From Terana coerulea (lineage: Eukaryota; Basidiomycota; Agaricomycetes; Polyporales; Phanerochaetaceae): a DNA stretch of 64,000 nucleotides. Position numbers and translations under genes: made by a program. Below are positions 33,731-45,650 of this stretch, piece after piece. The notes beneath the pieces were generated by a model. It ran no database searches. It saw only the letters and a program-made list of their open reading frames with translations, and was not told where the DNA came from. Within the stretch, counting starts at the first letter, position 1. Each line of letters starts with the position of its first letter. The stretch is taken from the NCBI GenBank assembly GCA_024811115.1, contig JAKOGH010000801.1, positions 1 to 64,000 of the forward strand, given 5' to 3'.

Positions 33731-34570
33731 ATGTTCTCTCGCACGTGCGCAAGTGCAGCAAGGACCTTGGCCTCTCGTGCGGCTCGCCCCCACGCGTCCA
33801 CAAGTCGATGGATTCATTTGGAGAGTAGGACGAATGTTGGCACGTTGTATGTTTATTCAAGTCTGCTCTAAGCATGTAGGGATTTAAATATCAGCAGGTC
33901 AAAAACTGTTACAGCAGCAGTGGCTCAAAGAACTTATGCTTCCGAGGCTGTTCCTGGGAGCTCTGCTGTCTCAGCAGGGCAGCAGCACTCGGCGGGGATG
34001 ACTGAAGAAGAGTACGCAGCTTTAGTGGAACACGGCCGCGCACTCAAGGAGCCGCACTACCTTCCTCGGACGCACAATATTCCTGTCGCGCTGATTCACC
34101 TGCGTTCGTACCATCTTCGCCTCCTCCTGATGTTCACGCACTTCGTCGCACACATCGCCGCTGGCTTGGGTATCCCCATTTCGAAACCCGCACCCCTGCC
34201 CATGGAGCGGAACATATGGACTGTGCTCAAGGGCCCTTTCGTGCACAAGAAAGCGCAGGAGAACTTCGAGCGGAAGACCCACAAGCGGGTTATCAAGGCA
34301 TGGGACGCAGATCCGGAGGTCATTGAGCGGTGGGTGCGGTACTTGGAGAAGCATGTCATGCCGGGTGTAGGTGTGCGGGTTGTAAGATGGGAGAGGGCAC
34401 CGGTGGGTGTTGGCAAAAAGGTGGCGGACAGCGTCAAGGCCGCCATGGATGGCGCGAAGCAGGAGACGCCAAAGGGCAAGGTCAAGGCTCTCTCAGAGAA
34501 GATCGTCCAGCAGGAGTTGGCCTCCTCTCGCGAGCAGCTGGATGTCGAAGCTCCTCGGGGTTCAACATAG
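33731..34570 (+). CDS. RSM10: Mitochondrial ribosomal protein uS10m (Rsm10)
   Basis: Small-subunit protein of the mitochondrial ribosome. Two exons: 33731-33824, then from about 33918 to 34570. The N-terminus MFSRTCASAARTLASRAARP is a clear mitochondrial presequence. The S10 domain has THNIPVALIHLRSYHLRLLL, FVAHIAAGLGIPISKPAPLP, WTVLKGPFVHKKAQENFERK and THKRVIKAWDADPEVIERWV. The C-terminal 60 residues are a Lys/Ala-rich extension. The intron is 93 bp and its acceptor is a triple NAG (CAGCAGCAG-type at 33911-33920), so three alternative in-frame starts of exon 2 are possible, differing by one residue each. Confidence 0.9.
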
Positions 34571-35005
34571 AGTGTAGCGCCCGTATTTTATCTGTCGCTT
34601 TCGTGCTGTGCCTTCCTATCCTACTCAAGTTTTTACTTCGTTTAAATATGGGGTGGAACGGTTGTCTGATAAGTATGCGGGCATTACCCGGGACGGATTC
34701 TATCAAGGCTTCAGCTGTGGCGTACTCAGCTCTGTACTATCCAGCGCGACATCACAGGATGCGGCACCACCGCACGTTCTCGGAATCCGGCAACTCACAT
34801 TACTTAATATTGGTTGCACGCGGCAGATGCCAGTAGCGCCACAAAGAGCACTGACCCTTTCTTGGTTCCTCCCACTGACAACTGGCACGGAAGTTCACAA
34901 AAACAGCTCAGTGGACCACTACAAAAGTTTCAGACATAGGTGGTTAGGCAGCTGTCGCTTCCTCAGTAGCATTCACGGGGGATTGTGCTGGCTCAGGCTC
35001 GCCAA
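34571..35005. other. Intergenic region
   Basis: 3' end of RSM10 and promoter of the MFS transporter. Nothing recognised. Confidence 0.4.
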
Positions 35006-37157
35006 ATGACGGAGTCATATCAGGCGAAAGCACGGATTGCGATGCGTTGCGTTGCCATCGCAGCCAATGCGTGAGCGACACAATCTTCACGACGCTTTTC
35101 CAGCACTGATTCGCTACATTACACTCGACGATACAGGTTATCTGCGGGTGGAGTGTACAGCTTCCCTCTCATCTCGGCGGCCCTGGTGCAGCATCTTCGG
35201 TTTTCTCAGCCTCAGCTGACGACCGTAGTCCTTGCGTACGTTCGTGCACTTCTGAACGCAGCACGATCTCATTCATCATATAGGGGCATGATTGGACAGT
35301 ACCCATTTGCCGCCATGGTGGGCAAGATACTAGACACGCGCGGTGCAAGAGTCTGCTCGCTCTTGGCCGGACTCACGTTTTCTCTCGGATTCGGCCTGTC
35401 AGCTCTGGAGATTAGCAAAGCCCCAGAATATGCCTCTCCAGAATACCGGGAATCTGTGTTCAGGAGAATGGCGTTATATTTCCTCATGATCGGCCTTGGG
35501 ACCGTGTTTTCGTGCGTACCACTTTTTGGCCCCAAAGTCAATATATGGATTCCTATATGGATTCTGTTATGGCATTGTGGGCCACTCTGATAAATCCTGT
35601 CATCTCATTCCCACTACAGGTACTTCTCTGTCGTGTTCTCCGCAACGCAGACGTTTCCACGCTACGTCGGCGCTGCGTCCGGGGCTGCAATGGCCCTCTT
35701 CGGATGCTCTCCTCTGTTCCTATCGTTTTTCGCGGATCGTTTCTTTACGGACACTCAGAAAGATGACTCCAGCGGCAATGTTGAGCAGGTCCTCATTGTC
35801 ACGAAGTTTCTGACGTTTCTCTCGATTTTGACCGCCGTGACGCATCTATTCGGAGCGACCACGCTCCCAGGTCTTCCCTCATCGCCTCCAGCAGTCGTCT
35901 CAGGGCCTGAAGACCTGGTGATTACTGTTCATACTGTTGTAGAAGTGGATCAAGACCCGGAAACTGCCACCTGGGCTCAAGAGACCCTTCAAGCACCCTC
36001 CTCTGAGAGATGCCCACTCCTTGCGCATCGTGGCTCGCGGGACTCTATTTCTTCAACATCATCGAGAAAACGGATATCGACACAGGTGGATGCCATAGAG
36101 ACACCAGGCCATGGGGTTGGCCTGTGCGCCATTCCACCTCAACACGGGACGACACTTGAACTGATCAGGGACCCTTGGTTCTGGGCTTTGTTCTTCGTTT
36201 TCATCATCTTGGTTGGCTGTGTAAGTCTCGCTGTTCGAATGTGCGGTGGATCGAGGGCTTGAACTAATTGTAACCTTGTTGGTAGTGCGAGATGGTAATG
36301 GCCAACCTGGGATCAATTTTCTCATCATTGGCCATCCCTCCAGCGCCTTCCCTCGTTAAATTCCTCCGCGCAACAAAGCGAGCAGTAAATGCCTCAGCAA
36401 GACCATCTATCACCACGCAAGTGCAGCTTCTCTCTTTAGTCAACACAGTGTCTCGCCTCATTATTGGACCACTGGCTGACTTCCTTTCCCCCGTACCAAT
36501 ATCTGTCGACTTTGCCGCTGGAAATTCTACACTACGTACCCGAAGTGAGAATCAGGCGGCTTCTGCAGAGGGATATCCAATCAATGCGCTGTCAAGAAGA
36601 CAGTTCATTACGCTTTCCCGCGGGCGCATCATGTCTCTAGAATGGCGTTCATGCTCGGAGCTTGCGTGCTGCTGCTCACGACGTTCCTGCTGTTTCTCGC
36701 AATCAATTCGAACGGCGTGCAGACCGGAGGGGACAGCATGAGCATCCTTAGGTACGTCGCGCCGAGATTCCTTGTCAGGTTGTCGCTGTGGCTCACTACT
36801 CTGTTTAAAAGCATGGGTGTGGGCATGACTTACGGCACCACGTTTACCATCATGCCTGGTATTCTCACCGCTATATACGGTGCACCGAACCTTGGCCGTA
36901 ACTTCGGTATCATCTCCTATGCACCATTTATCGGCACATCTATATTCTCCTACTTGTATGCCTTCATCGCCGAGCGACACTCCTCTTCTATTACAGGAAC
37001 AAATGGACCGTCACTCTACGATGGAAAGGATGAAAGTGCCGCGAGTTGTCATGGCCCCCGTTGCTGGCAGACGACGTTCGCCGTCAGCATCGCCGCTCTT
37101 GGCGTTGGCTCTTGCGTTACTGGGGTATTGTGGAGGAAGTGGAAAGGCAGGGTTTGA
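35006..37157 (+). CDS. MCH1: Mch1-like major facilitator transporter
   Basis: MFS membrane protein of the Mch1/nodulin-like group; the substrate is not known even for yeast Mch1. Exons: 35006-35070, 35137-35235, 35284-35511, 35620-36220, 36286 to about 36548, about 36608-36751, about 36812-37157. The spliced N-terminus reads ALSAGGVYSFPLISAALVQH, then FSQPQLTTVVLAGMIGQYPF. The family marker around NTVSRLIIGPLADFLSPV is present in exon 5. A GTGAG...CAG intron of 59 bp after TLRTR joins exon 5 to HHVSRMAFMLGACVLLLTTF. The last exon has GMTYGTTFTIMPGILTAIYG and NLGRNFGIISYAPFIGTSIF. A long hydrophilic Ser-rich loop lies between the two six-helix halves (after VVSGPEDLVITVH). Expected topology is about 12 helices. 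Confidence 0.85.
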
Positions 37158-37876
37158 AAGGGATTAGACGTTTGATTACTCTCCATCTATGAATCTATGA
37201 GGGTCGCAGGTGTTATTTGTTTGTGTGCTTGTATCATACTTTGGTATTGAGAGCAGTCAATGGACAATTTGTCTGACGCTGTATCAAAATACTTTTGATT
37301 GCATATTCCCCCCTCCAGTAGAGTTCTATCCACATATAGTAGCAGCTGTGCTCCTGTGAACTAAACCCTTGTCAGACGACGCTGCCATGGCCTCGGCCGC
37401 ATGCGGACGTTTACACTGGGATTTACTGAATGCTTGTAAGGAGGAGTTCCCGTTTTTTTCCTTGACGGGCATCGATGCCACCCAAATGCGATGAACTGGC
37501 AAGCTGCGTCGGCTGACCGCAATGAGCCATGTCGGACTCCGACGTACGTTGCTTCAGCTGATGCGATCAAACGCCACAAGGCTCCCTCCACCCAGCTCAG
37601 TCACTGCGGCAGTTACAGCCGAGATTTGCGTCTTACTGACGCCAGCTTGGTATTCTGTATGATGGAGCATGCCTATTGAAAATACTCCTCTCATGTGCAT
37701 TTCTTGCTTTGTTACAACGTCAACCTCGGGTGAAAGGCTATATACACGTACTAGGCTGTGATACTCGGATCTCGTTAATACTGAAATACGTCCTAGATGA
37801 CACAGAAATGCTATGTGTGATTGTAAATGTAGCTAGTAGATGCAGCGTAGGTCCTACTATACTGCAGTAAAGACAC
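37158..37876. other. Intergenic region
   Basis: Convergent 3' ends of the MFS gene and the first secreted Cys-rich gene. A CATATATAGT-like AT-rich stretch lies near 37335. No gene recognised. Confidence 0.4.
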
Positions 37877-38574
37877 TTAGCAGATCGCACAACCACCAGA
37901 GAAGTCAGCGTCTGGACAGAACAATGAGCACAGCTTAATGCTAGTGGGTATTCAAGGACGTACCATCGAAGCAGTCGCCACAACCTGATGATTAGTGCGT
38001 GTGCGCGTGAGTGAACAGGCTTCATTGATGTTAGCAGAGAACTCACCACTCCCATCGCTGATACAGATGCCAGAACCATCTTCCTTGAAGTTCAAGCCGT
38101 TGACCTTGCCGTTGTCGGTGTCGGCGCAACCAAGGAGACCTTGAGCGTCGGCCCGGGTCTGAGCCTCATCGGGCTTATTGCCGACCATACTTGCATAGTA
38201 CACACAGCCTGCACAACGAGGATAGCTGTCAGCCATAACCCATTAATGTCTATGGCGTGTTTAACTCACAGTTGCCGTGGCAGGCCGTGTTGAAGGCCTC
38301 GCCGTTGACTACACCACTGTTGGGGTTCGAGTAGCTATGATGCAGAATTGCCATAAGAACTCGGTGCAGCACGTCGTCGCTGCTGGTATTGGACTTACTG
38401 GCAGACGTTGGTGTCGCCAGCCCAGGCAGCGGACCAGGTTGCGTCGTCGTTGAGCAGAGCCTGGCAATCGGAGAGCGTCGCATCGGCAGTAGTTCCGCAG
38501 TGCACTCCAACGCCAGCGAAGGCAGTGGGAGCGACAGCGAGAGCAGCAAGGACAACAAGAGAGAACTGCATCAT
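37877..38574 (-). CDS. Small secreted cysteine-rich protein, paralog 1
   Basis: Five exons on the minus strand: 38574-38399, 38334-38270, 38208-38047, 37984-37964 (21 nt), 37911-37877. They encode about 152 residues. The N-terminus MMQFSLVVLAALAVAPTAFA is a classical signal peptide. The mature part has HCGTTADATLSDCQALL, NTACHGNC followed directly by CVYYA, GLLGCADTDNGKVNGLN, GSGICISDGSGCGDCFD, and ends GGCAIC. About a dozen cysteines suggest a disulfide-stabilised secreted protein. A close paralog lies head-to-head at 40206-40977. I do not know a named family or function. The exon structure differs from the paralog: the G-C-G-D-C-F-D segment is a separate 21-nt exon here. Confidence 0.85.
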
Positions 38575-38651
38575 GGGTTGAGTGAGGTGAACGGCGTCGA
38601 GGGTGAGAGTCGATTTGGATAGGTTGAATTGGTACGAAAAAGGATGCGCTC

Positions 38652-38660
38652 CTTTTATAC
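38652..38660 (-). promoter_or_regulatory. TATA box of secreted Cys-rich paralog 1
   Basis: GTATAAAAGG on the minus strand, about 80 bp upstream of the ATG at 38574. This is a good core TATA element, typical of regulated fungal genes. Confidence 0.65.
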
Positions 38661-40098
38661 GTTGACACTCCTAATGGTATGTGAAGGGCTTAGTGAAACA
38701 GGATACGTAGCCGAAAGAAGAAGAAATACCGTCTAGGAGTGTACCGCTAGTCTCGTGCGTTCATAGCCGCAACGGTTCCTTCCACGTAAAAGGTCATACG
38801 CGGGCCCGTGAGTGATATCTGTCGCTATGGTAGAACTCCACCAATGCGCGTATGGAAAACTGCGATCTCTCAACTGCCACCACGAGGACACTGCTGGCTT
38901 CCTTTCCTCTGGCCCGCAATCATGACCACCATTTTACAACAGCGTGAAGACCTGAGCACAGCACGTATAGAGCAGAGTTAGCGATGCCAGAAGATGCAAA
39001 TGCTGTAAAATGTACTCCACAATTCATGCCAGGGTTGATACCATCACCGTTAATGCCGACGGTGCCGCCGCGACGCCGCGGCGGGCTAATGACTCTCCCT
39101 CGCACCGCTCAGCTGGTACAGGCAGTATGGGCTTGGCACACCGCATGTACAGTGCGGGGAGTATTGAAGGTTCGGATCATGAGCTGCGTTCTGCGTTAAC
39201 ATCAAACCAACGTAACGCTCAGTGGATACAAATCCGGGTCCTCCAAGGATTAGCGACGTACCCCGTCAGGTACGACGTTCCCAGATTACATTGCAAGATA
39301 AGCAGTAAAAATGAGGATAGAAGTGATCTTGGTCCACGTTGTGAAGCGTGTTGAGGCTAGCGAGGCAAGCAAGCGCAAAAACGACCTGATAGTTGAGTCG
39401 AGGCTGGCAAGAAGAAACAAGCGCCTACACCTCAAACGCTTAGGCTTTGTGGCGTTCGGCAATCACCGTCAATTTATGATCCATCTGCCAGCTCCTTCCT
39501 CTCGAGGTTCGAGCCAAGTACTGAGTCGTCATACAGTCGCCCGGACAAAAACGCAGAGCGACTGCTAGTCTTACACAGGTATCTTACGTTATGATCCGGC
39601 CTCATTCTAACGACTGACTTCTTGCTGTACATTTCAGCAGGAGTCTCCAGATCGCAGTATGTGTGCATCACCGACGCTCGCTTCACTGAAACTCTGCGTC
39701 ACCGTCACTATTACGTCCAAGCAGGTTAATTCGACCAGCACTAGCGAGAAACAAACAAAGCGCTTCCTGGCGCCTGCCTACATAGCCTGTTCCTGATGGC
39801 TTGGCTCGACGGCTTCGCACAAAGCTACCATCTCAGAAGTACCCGCTGGCGAGCATTGCCGTCGGCCGAACAGCGCAGTACAATCCGGGCCCCGCTTTAC
39901 ATTTTACTGGGCGTGCTATTGTGACCAATTTCGCGACTCATGACATTATGCCCGTTGCTGTGTCGGCAGCAACGTTGACTCCGCAAGAAACCACCAAGGG
40001 TGGAACGCGCAGGCCATTCGCATGACGTAGGATAGCGAGAAGTAGACCACTGCTGAGATGTCCGTTTGGCTTTGGATCTTGCTCTACACGCTGGGGAG

Positions 40099-40104
40099 TA
40101 TAAA
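40099..40104 (+). promoter_or_regulatory. TATA box of secreted Cys-rich paralog 2
   Basis: TATAAA within GGAGTATAAAGTCC, about 105 bp upstream of the ATG at 40206. Confidence 0.6.
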
Positions 40105-40205
40105 GTCCAAGGCTATCGTTGGTGGATTTCTCACAACGTTACAGTTTCCTCTCTCTCTCACCCGCTACACGTACGCCAAGTTCACCGAAGTCTCCACTCA
40201 CCAAT

Positions 40206-40977
40206 ATGCGTTTCTCTGTCTTCACCTTCACTGCCCTCGCCATGGCTATTACCAATGTCGCAGCTAGCCCTCGCTTCAAGATCTCTGAACGCCAGTCGTC
40301 GACCGATCCCCAGGTCCACTGCGGTATGCTCGTATTTTTGACGATGTCTGGCAGATTCAGCTGACAGTTGCATTGCAGGCACGACCGATGATGCCACTCT
40401 CTCGGATTGTCAAGCCCTCGTTGACCCCGCGACTTGGGGCTCTGTCTGGGCCGCCGGCACAAACACTTGCCAGTGAGCCCCCTCATACAAATACGAAGTT
40501 TACCACATCACTCACCGCATGTGGTCGCAGCTTCACCAACGGGTTGAACATCGATGCAACCGCTTACAACGTCGCCTGCCACGGCAACTGTGAGTCTGAC
40601 CTTGGTATGATCGGTGTCTCCTCTCGCTGATCAGCCCCTCTCACGATGTAGGCTGCGCCTATTACGCGCCTGGTAGGCCCAAGGCTTCGTCGTTCAACCC
40701 TATGCCTTGTTGACTCTTGAGCTTCCAGGGTTTCGTACTACGGCCAATTTCGACGAAGAGCTCATCAGGCAGCGCGCTGCTAGCCTGCTCGGCTGCGGTG
40801 ATACCGACAAGAACACAATCAACGGCCTCACCGTTGCTCCTATTGATGGCTCTGGTGTATGCCTCAGCGACGGTAACGGCTGCGGTGACTGCTTCGATGG
40901 TAAGCTTAATGAACTTGCGCTTTTGAGTGTGAAGACTAACCAGTACTGCAGACAGTGACTTCTTCACTGGCGATTGA
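40206..40977 (+). CDS. Small secreted cysteine-rich protein, paralog 2
   Basis: Six exons: 40206-40323, 40379-40472, 40531-40589, 40651-40671 (21 nt), 40729-40899, 40952-40977, about 162 residues. The signal peptide is MRFSVFTFTALAMAITNVAA, followed by a short basic linker (SPRFKISERQ) that could be a propeptide. The mature part has HCGTTDDATLSDCQALV, ATWGSVWAAGTNTC, YNVACHGNC, CAYYA, LLGCGDTDKNTINGL and GSGVCLSDGNGCGDCFD, and ends SDFFTGD. It matches paralog 1 across its length but lacks the last two cysteines and has an extra intron after CAYYAPG. Function unknown; secretion is supported by the signal peptide. Confidence 0.86.
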
Positions 40978-41250
40978 GGCTCCAAGTCTTGAGGCTGCAC
41001 CTGACCTGAGCCCGGGATCCATGAGGCGCATAACCTTAGTTTCAACGATGTATATTTCACTTCTCATATACCATCCTTGAGCACACGTGCAGTCAGGGCA
41101 GCTTGGCACCTTAGGGACTCAATGCTAAGCATGATTGGAGTATTGCTTGACAGCTTCCTCAAAGTGTCCAGATGACGCGAGCAACAATTCGCATTCCCAA
41201 AGAGCCCTCCCTGATTACGCCTTGTCTATACTTCGGCCCGAAAGAAAGTC

Positions 41251-42356
41251 TCATGCAGTCTGGAAGAAAACCTCGTTGAGCTGCTTAATCGTATCCGCAG
41301 GGTTTAGCACGGAATGACCAATAGTGCGGGGATCTGAGAAGATCTCGTGGTCGTTACCGCCCTGTACACCACATTAGCCACTACCGCTCGTCATAGAATG
41401 ACACGCGCGGCGTACCTGGTGAGTCTTGTCACCAAAGAAATGAATTGCGTCCCATTTCTCGTCCTCAACGTGACGCAGGCAGTAGGTCTTGTCCCAGCCG
41501 TTGGGAAAGATGTCGAACGATATTTGACCGCCGATAGAGAATGTGAGGCCGTAGTCGGAGAACTTCTCCCTCAGAACCTTGACGAACTGTTCACGCACGC
41601 GGGCATCCTATTGATTGTCGTTGTGAGCATACATATGAGATTGACATAAGTGTAGCAAGTGCACCTTATCATATGCCGCGAAATCGAGGCGTTCTTGGAG
41701 ACTATTAACGTAAATGAAGTCAGATAATATGCATGCTGCTCTTAGTGCGTAGCACGTACGTCGCGTTTCTGCCAATAGGGCTAACGTTAACCATACCATT
41801 ACGGAACTCAATGAAGGTTCCCCTGATGTGCTTCTCTCAGTTCTTTGTAACAGTAATCACGCGTAAGCTTGCTCACCTCTTGATTGGGACATCGATATCC
41901 GCGATATAGTGCAGGATGAAATTCGCCAGGACTTTGTAACGGTCCTCTCCAATAAAGTTGATGAAGGACTGTGTAGCCAGCGGGACGCCAAGCTTGTATG
42001 CCGTCAAGCCATTTTCGCCGAAAAGGTAATCGAACTCCTGAATAGCTGCGCCGCTTCAGAGTGAGCGTGCTCGTACTTAGGCGACATACGACACACCAGT
42101 GAAGCCCGGCACCGTAAGTTGCTCAGAGATCTTCACGAAGTCGGAGCCGCCGACTACACCAATGACGACCTTCTTCCGGAGGTTTCGCAGCAGTTGAACC
42201 ATCTCCGCCGACACTGGCTGAAACATGGCGGTATGTTCAGTGCATGGCCGGCACAACTGAAAAGCAAAAGCGTACTCGGCGGGCAGGCGTGAGCGTTTCG
42301 TCCACATCGAAGAGGACGAGAGTCTTGGAGGGTCTGTCAGAAAACGGTGAAGCCAT
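41251..42356 (-). CDS. SEC53: Phosphomannomutase
   Basis: Converts mannose-6-phosphate to mannose-1-phosphate for GDP-mannose, needed for glycosylation and GPI anchors. Seven exons: 42356-42276, 42217-42095, 42037-41877, 41822-41760, 41701-41665, 41607-41416, 41361-41251. The N-terminus carries the HAD catalytic motif FDVDETLT, then [13 protein letters not shown]. The cap domain has [16 protein letters not shown] and [18 protein letters not shown]. The C-terminal part has [18 protein letters not shown] and [18 protein letters not shown]. It ends with LNEVFFQTA. Length (about 255 residues) fits. The donor of intron 2 (GTGTCG at 42094) is weak and the exact boundary there is my best fit. Confidence 0.93.
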
Positions 42357-42654
42357 TGAAGAGCTATTTCAGGGATGAAAGTCCAGGGAAGGGGGTTCAG
42401 GTTATGTGCAGGAGGGAGAGAAGGGAAACGTGGAAGGAGCAGACTAAGGAGAACGTGGCGGTCGCCATCATAAATTAAATCTAAGCGAGCGAGCTCAGTC
42501 GCGCCTGTCTTTACACGTGGGTCATGTTCGGACGCGTCCACCCGCACTGGCAAAGTTTATGTGCCACCGCCAACAAACGTACGATTCGTGTCCTAAACTT
42601 GGGCATTATACTTTATATACAATATGTCCTACATGAATACCACTGTCCGCTATA

Positions 42655-45369
42655 CTAGTGCCTCGTATAACCATTAGTTCCGTGACCATTGCTCGAGCCA
42701 TTTGCCGCTTTAGTCTTGAGCTCCTTCAGATACGCATGCGCGCGACCCAACATCCAAATAGTGAAAGAGAACTTGAAATTAGGGTACGCGATTGCGACGT
42801 TCTTGTTGAACACCCCTTCGATCGCCTCCTGCGCCCATGATCCATCCTGAAAATGGCGTCAGGGCAGCCTGCAGTCGAGAATAGCACAGTGCGCACCGGT
42901 AGTTGTCGCGACATAACAAGCTTCACAGCGCGCTCAATAGGCTCAGGATGTGGGTACTTGGCGTACATCAGCGCCATGGCAGCCCACGCGGTCTGGACAA
43001 CCTGCGTCTCGGCATGTTCGACCCATTTGGCGACCTCACAACTCTATGACAGTGTCAGCCACCGCTAATGATTGACATAGCAGAAATTCAATACCCTGTA
43101 GCTTTCTCCCCACCCTCCGTCAGCGCGCTGCTTTCCTATCAAGAACTCGCATGCTCGTCGTGCAGACTCGCTGGTTTCGTACGTTTCGCCGACCAGGGAC
43201 AAGCTCTCTAGCGCAAACTGGGTGGCATAGGTGAAGCAAATGCCCCACGAACCGAACCAGCCACCTTCCGGTTTTTGTGCGGCGTGGAGGAACCGCACTG
43301 CACCGTCGATCGCTCGCCTGTAATTTCAAAAATCAGAACAACAAAATCAGAGAAACATCGGTCATGTCACGCACTGAATATCGGCCGGTCGGTATTTTGC
43401 GTCATACTTACGGAAAATGGACAGCGCCGTGATCACTGAGGTCGTACATTCAGGATAGCTGTGCTCAATCATAATATCCCCTAGACATCAATAGTCAGTA
43501 TCGGGTTCAAACGAATTCTGATTCCAACGCACCGAATACTTCCGCAGGGTTCAGCCATTCCAGCCAGTACGGCCCTCGGATGAGTTCATAGCTGGCGAAC
43601 CCGCCATCTGCATTCTGCATGCCCAGCAAAATGTCCACGGTATCTTGCATGCGTTCATTTGATATTAGCTTCGGAGCACCCCTAGGGAGAGAGCAAATTA
43701 ACGACTAAGCAAACCAATACAGGATAGGGAACTTACTCAACGTGGTTTTGAATGTAGAGAACAGCCTTCAAACCCTCTCCGGTGCAATCGCTGACAGTGT
43801 ATCCCTGCGTCCTCGTCGAGAACGGCCAGGCGCCTTTGGTTGGATGCCGATACGAAGTCGTGTAGTGCTTTGGGTGATCCTTGATTTGGGTCATGTCCAG
43901 CCATTCCAACGCTTTGACCAAGCTCGGCCTGTTCTCTGGCTCTGCCGCCAGTCCAGACTCAACAAGAGCCTGCGTGACGAACGCGATGTCCCAGAGCTGA
44001 CTACCGTTCGTGCCCGACATCATCATGCCCTCCGCGCCGATCCACATGAAGTCGTCACGCATCTCCATGTGTAGCTTGTACGCCTCGCTCTCGCGCCCCT
44101 CGACGTGCACGCGCGCGATGAGGTTCATCATCTTTGAGACGGGGCCGAGCGTCTGGTAGCCCGTGTTTTCGTCTTCCTGCACGATCAGCCGGTAGCACTT
44201 GTCGAGGGCGACTCTTCGAAGAGGTGGAAGAACACATTGTTCATATGCTCCAAGAATGCCATAAAGAGCATTGAGCAGAGTAGTGTGGGGCATATAGATA
44301 TCTGCTTCTGCGACGTAGTTTCTTTGTGCTGGCCAGTCAATGGCGTAGTAGTTGGTGGGGTACAGTTCCTAGGGATACGTAAGTTCAAGATCCCAGTGAA
44401 ATGTTAAGTAGGAGGACTCCACCTCTCGCAACGACAATATCAGATCATTCTCCTCCATTTTGTAGCGGATACCATATAGGTATGACATGGGTACATAAAC
44501 AGTCCGGGTATGAATCCACCACTTGTGAGGATGGAATGGAAGCCAATCTGGGAAGACCCTAGAGTCGGAAAGGCAGCTTAATGATTATATGCTGCAGATG
44601 GGGAGAGAACCTTACCATAGTTCTGGTGGAACTGGGTTGTTGCCATCCCAATCATAGACGTTCAGGATGGACAGCCAGAACTTGCCCCATGCCGGAACAC
44701 CGGTAGCACCACCGAGCTTGTGGAGACATGCACGAGCTTTGACTAGGGCGGGGTGGTCTGCACTGACACCGAGTATACGCATAACACAGTAGTTGAGTGC
44801 TGTTCCGAAAACCGAAGAATGCCCTTCAACGTGACTGTCCCTTTACATTAGCCCATAGAATCACAGACAGACAGAAATACCTACATTCCCCAACCACCAT
44901 CTTCAGGATGGGCCCTGTTCAGCAAATATCGGATGATTTCGAGACGCTCCTCCTGCTTAAAGGGCATGCCAGTGACATATGAGCCAATGACAAGGCCAGG
45001 CAGCAGAAACATGGGGCCGCCGTACTCTCCGGGCCAATGACCGTCATCTGCTTGCAAGTGCTTGTAGAAGGTGTAGCCATTGCGAGCGGCCTCCAGCGCG
45101 TCCTTTGCTGGTGGAAGGGCAGGTAAATCCTGAGAATTCGCCCAGTGAGTGCGGTGTCAGCAGAGCAAACCTCAGAGGGGACGCACCACAGGCAAGCCTA
45201 GCCAATACCTGTCAAGTGTATTTTGTGGCCACCTCGCGCATTCCTCGTCGCTCCGCAGGTAGTGCCATGTATGCTTGCCATCGTTGGTCACCGCGAGCCT
45301 CCAACGTGAGTAGTCCGTGACGCGCGCCTTGCCCGAAAGCGGGATGTCGGGCAGCGGAGCGTAAGCCAT
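42655..45369 (-). CDS. ERG7: Lanosterol synthase (oxidosqualene cyclase)
   Basis: Cyclises 2,3-oxidosqualene to lanosterol in ergosterol synthesis at the ER and lipid droplets. About ten exons; the first is 45369-45187, the second starts at 45129, and the last ends at the TAG 42655. Motifs from the N-terminus: [73 protein letters not shown], then the catalytic [20 protein letters not shown] near 43780, where the Asp protonates the epoxide. QW motifs follow: [45 protein letters not shown]. The C-terminus is [18 protein letters not shown] plus a Gly/Asn-rich tail. The motif is D-C-T-G-E where many family members have D-C-T-A/S-E. No frame errors seen. Confidence 0.94.
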
Positions 45370-45650
45370 TCTCTGTTCTGCACGCCGGTCGTTCCTAGTC
45401 GGCGGGAATGATTGCTGGCAAAGAGCGTTACGCTTGACAAGAGTGGTGACGGGACGGGTGAGAGCTTGATATTCATATTTGCAGGCGGAATCGTTCGACG
45501 ACGAAAGCAGAGTCCGTTCGGCGTCAAGCGCGTGTCCCTTCACGGAAATCCAAGTGCGGCAGCGCGTCTCAATCTTGCTTTACGCGACGACGCTAGCGGA
45601 CGGCGAAACCGAGACTCTGATACCCTTCTGCGCGCAAGACATACCGCATC
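45370..45650. promoter_or_regulatory. Bidirectional promoter, ERG7 / dynein intermediate chain
   Basis: 281 bp between divergent ATGs. No TATA box or sterol-response element that I can call with confidence. Confidence 0.45.

Larger units (their letters stand above)
38575..40205. other. Divergent upstream region between the two secreted Cys-rich paralogs
   Basis: 1.63 kb between two head-to-head paralogs. Apart from the two TATA boxes I recognise no gene, repeat or transposon end. It is long for this compact region and probably holds the regulatory sequences of both genes. Confidence 0.45.

Noticed and set aside
36480..36650. Apparent frameshift in the MFS transporter before RMAFMLGACVLLL
   Set aside because: A 59-bp intron with GTGAGA donor and ACAG acceptor joins the two frames exactly, so no error is needed.
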